Shown one piece after another: positions 8,138-13,043 of a stretch of DNA of 13,043 nt; the first letter of the stretch is position 1, and each line of letters opens with the position of its first letter. Made by a program: the position numbers and the translations under genes. Where the stretch lies: contig JADFRH010000027.1 of the NCBI GenBank assembly GCA_022561415.1, forward strand, positions 1 through 13,043, read 5' to 3'. This DNA is from Planctomycetota bacterium (lineage in GTDB: Bacteria > Planctomycetota > Phycisphaerae > UBA1845). The notes below the pieces were generated by a model. The model saw nothing but the letters and a program-made list of their open reading frames with translations. It was not told where the DNA came from and did not search any database.

Positions 8138-8212
8138 CTAAGCCGTCAGCCATCAGCCTTCAGCCGTAAGCCGGCATGAAGACGGTCGGCTGATAGCTTA
8201 TCGCTTATAGCC
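8138..8212. repeat. Heptamer tandem repeats with a partly inverted second arm
   Basis: Five consecutive 7-bp units of the form NTMAGCC occupy 8138-8172 (CTAAGCC, GTCAGCC, ATCAGCC, TTCAGCC, GTAAGCC). After a 15-bp spacer come units of opposite sense: GGCTGAT (8188), AGCTTAT (8195), CGCTTAT (8202) and a final AGCC. GGCTGAT is the exact complement of ATCAGCC at 8152, so the block can fold into an imperfect hairpin. It lies just upstream of ftcD. Such arrays recall the heptameric STRR repeats known in cyanobacteria. Confidence 0.75.
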
Positions 8213-8280
8213 CCGCATCGTTAGTCTCGCGGTCATGGTGGTCGGATAGTAACGCCGCCTGGCGAAGTTGTCTCCCGACA

Positions 8281-8309
8281 ATTGGGATGGACTTTCCAGT
8301 CCGTCCAAT
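8281..8309. promoter_or_regulatory. Dyad symmetry between ftcD and ALDH (possible operator or dispersed repeat)
   Basis: Two nested inverted repeats: ATTGG (8281) with CCAAT (8305-8309) outside, and GGACT (8289-8293) with AGTCC (8298-8302) inside, around TTCC. It lies 73 bp before the dehydrogenase start, so it could be an operator. Its core is the reverse complement of the palindrome core in valS (2867-2878), which favours a dispersed repeat instead. Confidence 0.4.
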
Positions 8310-8381
8310 CCCGTGGACCGCGGCACTTTTGCCCTCGGCGCGGTCGCTGTAGAATGAGCGGAAGAAAAAGGAACATTCACC

Positions 8382-9836
8382 ATGACACAGATTAAGAACT
8401 TCATCGGCGGCGACTTCGTCGATCCGGCATCCGGCGAGTACCTCGACAACGTCGATCCGTCGATTGGGCAGGTGTATTCGCAGGTTGCAGACAGCGATGA
8501 ACGCGACGTCGAGCGCGCCGTCGAGGCGGCTTCGTCGGCGTTCGAGGCCTGGTCGAACACGCCAACAATGGAGCGCTCGCGGATCATGATGGCCATCGCC
8601 GACCTGGTCGACAAGAACCTCGACCGGCTCGCCCGTGCGGAGTGTGTCGACAACGGCAAGCCGCTTACGCTCGCACGGTCGCTCGATATTCCCAGGGCGG
8701 CCACGAACTTCCGCTTCTTCGCCTCGACCATTCAGCACCTTCGGTCCGAGTGTTACCCGATCGAGGGAGTCGGGCTGAACTATACGCTCCGCAGACCGCA
8801 GGGGGTCGCGGGGATCATCTCGCCGTGGAACCTGCCGCTCTATGTGTTCACCTGGAAGATCGCCCCGGCCATCGCCACCGGCAACACGGTCGTCGCCAAG
8901 CCGTCGGAGGTCACGCCCATGACGGCCTATCTGTTCTGCGAACTCTGCAAGGAGGCGGGGTTGCCGGCCGGCGTGCTCAACGTGGTTCACGGTCTCGGCA
9001 CCAAGGCGGGAGCGGCCATCGTTCGACACCCGAAAATCCCGACCATCTCCTTCACCGGCGGAACCGTAACGGGCCGTGAGATCGCGGCGACGGCCTCGCC
9101 CATGTTCAAGAAGGTCGGACTGGAACTCGGCGGCAAGAACCCCAACGTCATCTTCGCCGACGCCGACATGAACGCGGTGATCGAGGGGAGCATCCGATCC
9201 TCCTTTGCCAACCAGGGGCAGGTCTGCCTGAGCGGTTCACGCATGTTCGTCGAGCGCGGCGCGTACGACTCCGTGGTCGATCGCCTCGTTCGTGCGGCAC
9301 GAGAGCTGACCGTGGGTGATCCGCTCGAAGAAGACACGGATCAGGGCGCGCTCGTGTCGAAGGTTCAACACGACAAGGTGCTTGGCTACATCGAGTTGGC
9401 TTTGGCCGATGGCGGCAGGATTCATTGCGGCGGTGGCGTACCGGAATCGCTGCCGGACCGCTGCAAGAACGGCTACTTCGTCGAGCCGACGGTGATAACC
9501 GGCCTTCCGCCCGATTGTCGAGTGAATCAAGAGGAGATCTTCGGCCCGGTGGTAACCATCACGCCGTTTGACTCGGAGGACGAGGCCGTCGCGCTTGCCA
9601 ACTGCACGGACTACGGGCTGTCGGCCTCCGTCTGGACAAGTGACGTCTCGCGAGCGCATCGCGTGGCCGAGCGAATCCACTCCGGAACGGTGTGGGTGAA
9701 CTGCTGGATGCTGCGCGACCTTCGCGCTCCGTTTGGCGGCATGAAGTCAAGCGGCGTAGGCCGCGAGGGTGGCGATGAGTCGCTGCGCTTCTTCACGGAA
9801 CCCAAGAACGTGTGCATAAGAATCCCCAAAGCATAA
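8382..9836 (+). CDS. Aldehyde dehydrogenase, ALDH8-like (aminomuconic / hydroxymuconic semialdehyde type)
   Basis: This NAD(P)-dependent dehydrogenase oxidises an aldehyde to the acid in the cytoplasm. It has 484 residues, full family length. Catalytic motifs are complete: SPWNLPL with N150, FTGGTVTG (224-231) for the cofactor, GLELGGKNP with E248, NQGQVCLSG with the nucleophile C282, and EEIFGPV (384-390). The segment WVNCWMLRDLRAPFGGMKSS (438-457) with R448 resembles enzymes acting on 2-aminomuconic or 2-hydroxymuconic semialdehyde (ALDH8A1, AMSDH and HMSDH types), which belong to tryptophan and catechol breakdown. No partner genes of those pathways are in the window, so the substrate stays open; betaine- or other semialdehyde dehydrogenase activity is possible. 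An AGGAA ribosome site (8369-8373) precedes the ATG. It is transcribed divergently from ftcD. I see no clear terminator after it. Confidence 0.9.
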   Translation: MTQIKNFIGGDFVDPASGEYLDNVDPSIGQVYSQVADSDERDVERAVEAASSAFEAWSNTPTMERSRIMMAIADLVDKNLDRLARAECVDNGKPLTLARSLDIPRAATNFRFFASTIQHLRSECYPIEGVGLNYTLRRPQGVAGIISPWNLPLYVFTWKIAPAIATGNTVVAKPSEVTPMTAYLFCELCKEAGLPAGVLNVVHGLGTKAGAAIVRHPKIPTISFTGGTVTGREIAATASPMFKKVGLELGGKNPNVIFADADMNAVIEGSIRSSFANQGQVCLSGSRMFVERGAYDSVVDRLVRAARELTVGDPLEEDTDQGALVSKVQHDKVLGYIELALADGGRIHCGGGVPESLPDRCKNGYFVEPTVITGLPPDCRVNQEEIFGPVVTITPFDSEDEAVALANCTDYGLSASVWTSDVSRAHRVAERIHSGTVWVNCWMLRDLRAPFGGMKSSGVGREGGDESLRFFTEPKNVCIRIPKA

Positions 9837-9876
9837 CGCGCGCTCGCTTTACGCCTATCCAACATGGCCCACGTCA

Positions 9877-10074
9877 TCAGTTGCAAGTGCCGCCGAACGA
9901 ATCCGACTGCTGGGTACCGGGGTCGGTGTTGATCTGCCAGCGCTCGACCGTCATGAGCCGATTGGCCGTCGTGTCGTACGTGACTTGATCGTCGATGTCG
10001 TACACGTACCGCTCGTCGAAGCAACGGATCAACCGGAAGATTCTCCGTCTTGGGAAAACAATTCTTCCTGACAC
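9877..10074 (-). pseudogene. Probable 3' remnant of an unidentified gene
   Basis: A 65-codon frame starts at a GTG at 10074. The last 48 codons or so (from about 10026 to the stop at 9877) end almost entirely in G or C at third positions, like the real genes here. The first 16 codons do not, and their GTG lies inside a GGTGTCAGGAA motif. This suggests that the coding end of a longer gene was joined to unrelated repeat-rich DNA near 10026-10030. The retained part reads RYVYDIDDQVTYDTTANRLM and ends in SFGGTCN. The YD-rich wording faintly resembles RHS/YD-repeat proteins, but that is too little to assign a family. It could also be a real small gene. Confidence 0.4.
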
Positions 10075-10084
10075 CTTTTCTTCC

Positions 10085-10168
10085 TGGACGAGCTATCCCC
10101 AGGGCTGGACGGGCTATTCCCGGGAGTGGATGAGCTACTCCCGGGAGCGGATGACCCATTCCTGAGCG
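10085..10168. repeat. 21-bp tandem repeat, four degenerate units
   Basis: Units start at 10085, 10106, 10127 and 10148. Each has the shape GGAYGRGCTAYYCCCGGG plus three bases, and the fourth is the most diverged. CCCGGGAG boxes recur inside. The period is a multiple of three, so all frames give 7-residue repeats (for example HPLPGVA/HPLPGIA on the minus strand), but no well-supported gene contains them. Immediately upstream, TTCTTCCTG occurs twice (10062-10070, 10078-10086) around the GGTGTCAGGAA motif read on the minus strand. The rest of the 9837-10486 interval, beyond the gene remnant and the dyads, shows nothing else I can name. Confidence 0.75.
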
Positions 10169-10340
10169 TTCTTGTGTCATTTGCGAGCGCATGGCTCGCC
10201 ATCGCACGCGTACTGTCGATCTGGCACGCCAACTCGTGAAGTAAAGCAGCCGACTGCCAAAGCGGCACGGCTCATTGTCCGACCGGGCATTGCGGTTTCA
10301 GCGGACCGCCGTTGTTGGGCTCGCCAAGGGAGGTTAGGAT

Positions 10341-10368
10341 TATATTCGGGTCGTGGCACACGGTGTGC
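10341..10368 (+). promoter_or_regulatory. Possible promoter and operator of the small basic protein gene
   Basis: TATATT (10341-10346) is an AT-rich -10-like box in GC-rich surroundings. The only -35-like hexamer upstream, TTGGGC (10315-10320), has a long 20-bp spacer. Directly downstream lies a perfect 13-bp palindrome, GCACAC-G-GTGTGC (10356-10368), positioned where a repressor could block initiation. This rests on sequence pattern alone. Confidence 0.3.
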
Positions 10369-10381
10369 TGCGGGCTCATGT

Positions 10382-10413
10382 GAACACGCGCCGTGGAATT
10401 TGCTCGCGTGTTC
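10382..10413 (+). promoter_or_regulatory. Nine-bp inverted repeat in the leader of the small basic protein gene
   Basis: GAACACGCG (10382-10390) and its exact complement CGCGTGTTC (10405-10413) are separated by 14 nt. They lie about 75 bp before the start codon. This could be a dimer-binding operator or an mRNA hairpin. A second short stem, GCCCC/GGGGC, follows at about 10439-10457, before the ribosome site. Confidence 0.35.
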
Positions 10414-10486
10414 GCGCGGATCGATGCAACACGAAAAGCCCCCGACGGACTGGGGCGTTACACTGCCAATTATGGAGGAATCAGCC

Positions 10487-10753
10487 ATGGCAAAATCGAA
10501 ACAAACCGGCAAGAAGGCCGCAAAGGCCGCGTCGAAGGTACTGCGATCCAAGAGCACGGGAAAGCGCTCCAAGAGCGCCGCGGGAAGCGCCTTGACGCAG
10601 AGCAAGTCCCCCAAGGAAACGACGGGCAAGAAGGCCGCGAGGGCGGCATCGAAGACGCTTCGCGACGGGCGTACCAGCAAGGCGTCCAAGAGCGCGGCCG
10701 GTTCGGCGCTCAGCCAAACCGAGAAAGGCAAGGGGAAGAAAAAGAAGAGATAG
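10487..10753 (+). CDS. Small, highly basic protein of two 32-residue repeats
   Basis: The product has 88 residues from the ATG at 10487, preceded by a strong GGAGGAA ribosome site, which decides the start over longer upstream frames. Residues 7-38 and 46-77 are two copies of one unit, beginning TGKKAAKAASKVLR and TGKKAARAASKTLR and both ending SKSAAGSAL-[TS]-Q; 24 of 32 positions are identical. The tail is KGKGKKKKR. The protein is rich in Lys, Ala and Ser, with no signal peptide or membrane segment. I recall similar two-repeat proteins as uncharacterised hypotheticals in several phyla. The Lys/Ala composition resembles histone H1-like tails, so binding to DNA or RNA is a reasonable guess and no more. 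It stands alone between repeat-rich DNA and the two-gene unit downstream. Confidence 0.85.
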   Translation: MAKSKQTGKKAAKAASKVLRSKSTGKRSKSAAGSALTQSKSPKETTGKKAARAASKTLRDGRTSKASKSAAGSALSQTEKGKGKKKKR

Positions 10754-10950
10754 CTGCGGCCGGGCGCTGATTGTGCTCGCGGCCGTTCGCCGCATGGCCG
10801 AGGTCACCGGCTGCAAAAGCCCCGCCTGGCGGGCGCGCACCAGCCTCAGCCCGTAACCTATTCCCAATTTAGAGTGTGCGTGAGATACGATCCTCGGCCG
10901 TGGCGCGGAACGCCACGCTGTTCTTCGATGCATCAAGGATGGCGACTACC

Positions 10951-11757
10951 ATGGAACTACACTTCATCGACGTTGGTCAAGGAAACATGACGCTTCTTCG
11001 GTTCCCGAACGGAACGACTTGGCTCTACGACTGCAACATCACCGAGGACAATGAGGACGCCGTGTTCCGTTACGTCAAGAAAGCGATGAACGGTCGGACC
11101 CGCTTTCAAGTCTTTGTTTGTTCTCACAGAGATGCCGACCACATGCGTGGCGTCAAGAAGGTCCACAACAAGTACCCGATCGGAGAAATCTGGGATACCG
11201 ACGTGCCGGGCACGACGACCAACTCGCAAGAATACCGCGAATACATGGACCTGCGGCGTCAGCTTGGGGGCAAAACCATCGAGCCTCGAACATATGAGGA
11301 GGTTGGTGACGTGACGGTCCGCTGGATGAACGGCAAGGAGGATTGGCTCAGTGGAGCCAACGACCAGAGCATCGTTGTCAAGATCGAATACGGGAGTTCC
11401 GCTTTGCTCGCCGCCGATACACCGCACATCCCGTGGGAGAAGAAGATCGTTTCTTTCTACGATGCCAAGCTCAGTGCCGACATCCTGCTCGGGGCTCACC
11501 ACGGCTCGGACACGTTTTTCAACGACCCTCCGAGCGATGAATACGAAGCCCACATGAGGAAGATCAAGCCCGACATGACGCTGCTCTCTGTAGGCCCCAA
11601 CAACCACGGCCTGCCGGATTCCAACGCTATCCGACTCTACAAGAAGCACAGCAACGGCTCCGATAGCGGCAACAAGCTCTACCGGACCGATCAGCAAGGC
11701 AACATGAAGCTCACCCTCAAGAAAGCGGGGGGCTGGAGTCTAAGCCCAAACCAGTGA
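10951..11757 (+). CDS. Soluble ComEC-like metallo-beta-lactamase-fold protein
   Basis: The product has 268 residues from the ATG at 10951. Start choice: ELHFIDVGQGN at residues 2-12 is where ComEC/Rec2-type domains normally begin. An ATG at 10939 and a GTG at 10876 are in frame upstream, but the added residues look non-coding. An AGGA lies 11 nt before the chosen ATG. Metal-site motifs: SHRDADH (H59, D61, D63, H64), LLAADTP with D156, AHHGSD with H183/H184, and SVGPNNHGLP with H219. It ends with YRTDQQGNMKLTL, as ComEC domains do. There are no membrane segments, so this is not a DNA-uptake channel. A metal-dependent hydrolase, perhaps of nucleic acid or nucleotides, is inferred from the fold. 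Its stop overlaps the start of the next gene (GTGA), so the two are probably co-translated. Confidence 0.88.
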   Translation: MELHFIDVGQGNMTLLRFPNGTTWLYDCNITEDNEDAVFRYVKKAMNGRTRFQVFVCSHRDADHMRGVKKVHNKYPIGEIWDTDVPGTTTNSQEYREYMDLRRQLGGKTIEPRTYEEVGDVTVRWMNGKEDWLSGANDQSIVVKIEYGSSALLAADTPHIPWEKKIVSFYDAKLSADILLGAHHGSDTFFNDPPSDEYEAHMRKIKPDMTLLSVGPNNHGLPDSNAIRLYKKHSNGSDSGNKLYRTDQQGNMKLTLKKAGGWSLSPNQ

Positions 11758-12518
11758 ACACGGACACGTTCTTTTCCCGCGTAGACACCTATTCTCTGAA
11801 GGCGCGCCTTTGGCCGGTGTTGTTACATTTTCTGCCCTTGGGCCTCGCCGTCATTGCGTGGTTTCCCGAGAAGTTCACGGGCTGGGGGCTTCTTCTTGGA
11901 ATCGCGACGCCCTGTGGGCTCACGGCCTTGCTCACCGAGTTCGGCCGTGACCAGGGCAAGAAGAAAGAGCCGTGGCTGTTTGAGCGATGGGGAGGGATTC
12001 CGACGACGCAGTTGCTTCGCCACGGCGACAGCACGATTGATACCCACACCAAGGCCCGGTACCACAAGAGACTCGGTGAGCTCATCCCCGACCTAAAGAT
12101 GCCATCGGCGAGAAAAGAAAAGGCCGCCCCACTCGCTACCGACCGAGTTTACGAATCATGCGGCCGGTTCTTGCGCGCGAGAACCCGCGACAAGCAACAG
12201 TTTCCCTTGGTGTTCAAGGAACTGGTCAGCTACGGCCTACGCCGAAACCTCTGGGGCATGCGGCCCTCGGGGGTGATCGTTGCAATAATCGGCCTTGTGC
12301 TCTGCATCGGGTTCGTCGTTGCCGCGTTACCTGCACGCGTGCCTCCGGCGGCAATCGTCGCCAGCATCCTGAACTTGTTCCTGTTGGTTTGGTGGACTCT
12401 GCGCATTACTCCGGAATGGGTTCGGCTCGCTGGCTTTGCTTATTCCCACGCCATTCTTGCTGCTTGTGAGATCATAGAACCAGCGAAAGCTGATGGCACA
12501 GTGGGCGAGGTTCGTTGA
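11754..12518 (+). CDS. Four-segment membrane protein coupled to the metallo-beta-lactamase-fold gene
   Basis: The product has 254 residues from a GTG at 11754, which overlaps the preceding stop by 4 bp (GTGA). Predicted membrane segments lie at about 18-37, 43-62, 172-192 and 197-217. The two hairpins are separated by a roughly 110-residue hydrophilic region. This central region contains FERWGGIPTTQLLRH (77-90), TKARYHKRLGELIPDL (99-114), RVYESCGRFLRARTRDKQQF (131-150) and YGLRRNLWGM (160-169), which look like conserved patches of a dedicated family. I think I have seen similar proteins in accessory regions but cannot name a family. The inner loop is probably cytoplasmic given its Arg/Lys content. 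The gene partner suggests a membrane-anchored or membrane-acting half of a two-component module. Its 3' end overlaps the antisense read-through of a broken phage gene. Confidence 0.82.
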   Translation: MNTDTFFSRVDTYSLKARLWPVLLHFLPLGLAVIAWFPEKFTGWGLLLGIATPCGLTALLTEFGRDQGKKKEPWLFERWGGIPTTQLLRHGDSTIDTHTKARYHKRLGELIPDLKMPSARKEKAAPLATDRVYESCGRFLRARTRDKQQFPLVFKELVSYGLRRNLWGMRPSGVIVAIIGLVLCIGFVVAALPARVPPAAIVASILNLFLLVWWTLRITPEWVRLAGFAYSHAILAACEIIEPAKADGTVGEVR

Positions 12519-12958
12519 ACCCGCATTTCGATCCGCGTCTCCACGCGGTCGGTCTTGCGGATGATCGCGACGGGCGAGAGGTAACGGTACTCCTTGGCGG
12601 CCACCATCTCTTTCGCGTCGTCGGTCCACTCGATCTCGGCCAGCAGCCCCACACCCGGCTCGACGAGCAGCCGCTTGATCCAGCCGGCCGCCGGCGCTCG
12701 TCCGTTGGGTGAGGCGTATGTACCGCCGAGCGTTTGATGTTCGTAGTCGATCGGCAGGTCGGTGCCGTGGGCCTCGAAGGCCTCAACCGCCCTCTGCGCC
12801 GACTCATCGTCCAGCACGAAGCTCCCGTTGGTGCTCTCGACGAGTCCCCACGGTGCAATGAGCACCCGCGAGGGAACCCCATCGCCCGCAAGGGTCGCCG
12901 AGTGAATGGCCTGCACCTCCCCGGCCTCATCCGTCGTCAATGCTTTTTCGTTTGGCAT
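12440..12958 (-). pseudogene. Mu-like phage protease (I protein), C-terminally truncated
   Basis: The gene starts at the ATG at 12958 after a GAGGTG ribosome site; a GTG at 13000 is the longer alternative. Residues about 28-135 match Mu-like I protein, the protease/scaffold of prohead assembly: VPSRVLIAPWGLV (28-40), LPIDYEHQT (68-76), APAAGWIKRL (88-97), GLLAEIEWTDDA (104-115) and YRYLSPVAIIRK (124-135). Known family members are about twice as long. From residue 147 (position 12520 leftwards) the frame is simply the reverse strand of the membrane protein gene's 3' end and stops 26 residues later, so the true C-terminal half is lost. This points to a recombination junction near 12520-12545. 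The fragment is probably non-functional; a remnant of a Mu-like prophage continues off the right edge. Confidence 0.75.
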
Positions 12959-12996
12959 GATCACCTCACTGTTTGGTATGTTTCGCGACAGCCCGT

Positions 12997-13043
12997 TCAC
13001 GCATACAACACCGCGCGCGATCGCTCGGAGGACGTCCCGGTTT
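12997..13043 (-). CDS. Possible 3' end of an upstream phage gene
   Basis: On the minus strand one frame is open from the window edge for 14 codons (ending ERSRAVLYA) and stops with TGA at 12999-12997. That is 38 nt before the phage protease start, a normal gap inside a phage operon. The piece is too short to identify and could be chance. Confidence 0.2.
   Translation of the reverse strand, partial: TGTSSERSRAVLYA

Noticed and set aside
10085..10168. CRISPR array
   Set aside because: Units are contiguous, 21 bp and degenerate, with no unique spacers and no cas genes nearby.
9611..10207. 198-codon minus-strand ORF across the ALDH 3' end and the 21-bp repeats
   Set aside because: It overlaps ALDH in antisense and is kept open by the repeats; another frame (9877-10074) has far better codon character.
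10172..10486. Extension of the small basic protein upstream to 10172
   Set aside because: The strong GGAGGAA site sits before the ATG at 10487, and the upstream frame runs through dyads and a promoter-like region.
10800..10832. Terminator after the small basic protein (CCCGCC/GGCGGG)
   Set aside because: The stem has almost no loop and no T tract follows; too weak to call.
10876..10950. GTG or earlier ATG start for the metallo-beta-lactamase-fold protein
   Set aside because: ComEC-like domains start almost at ELHFIDVGQGN; the upstream residues have no family support. The ATG at 10939 remains possible.
10957..11697. 246-codon minus-strand ORF opposite the metallo-beta-lactamase-fold gene
   Set aside because: The plus strand carries the metal-site motifs and proper overlap with the next gene; the minus frame is a shadow.

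Overview
The window looks like chromosomal DNA of a Planctomycetota bacterium, probably close to the Phycisphaerae. The DNA is GC-rich, with long spurious antisense ORFs. The protein at 5735-6415 ends in a C-x2-C-GYDL...RCPECG zinc ribbon, a type I associate with that group, and the valyl-tRNA synthetase carries a zinc-ribbon insertion. The assignment is inferred from protein style; no rRNA or tRNA gene is present.

Left part (1-4623, minus strand): folD is followed by valS, and valS is coupled through a GTGA stop/start overlap to a membrane protein that runs off the left edge. This looks like one housekeeping transcription unit. valS is enlarged by several insertions. One contains an 8-bp tandem repeat and another contains a perfect palindrome.

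Middle (4836-9836): a secreted DUF2807-type beta-repeat protein ends at a strong intrinsic terminator. It is followed by a membrane protein with a C-terminal zinc ribbon, then convergent ftcD (formiminotransferase-cyclodeaminase, histidine breakdown feeding one-carbon units into folate). Divergent from ftcD is an aldehyde dehydrogenase of the ALDH8 type (semialdehyde oxidation, possibly in aromatic or tryptophan catabolism). ftcD and folD act on neighbouring steps of folate one-carbon chemistry, since FtcD makes the methenyl-THF that FolD interconverts, but they are separate transcription units. The ftcD/ALDH intergenic region holds 7-bp tandem repeats and a dyad that shares its core with the valS palindrome.

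Right part (9837-13043), accessory in character: a repeat-rich region carries what looks like the 3' remnant of a gene, then four 21-bp repeats. Next is a small, very basic protein made of two 32-residue repeats, preceded by dyad symmetries. Then comes a two-gene unit: a soluble ComEC-like metallo-beta-lactamase-fold protein overlapping (GTGA) a protein with four predicted membrane segments. This pair abuts, tail to tail, a truncated Mu-like phage protease (I protein) gene. The pair is the best candidate for an undescribed system: a metallohydrolase with a membrane partner beside a broken prophage gene. Its function, including any role in defence, is inference only.
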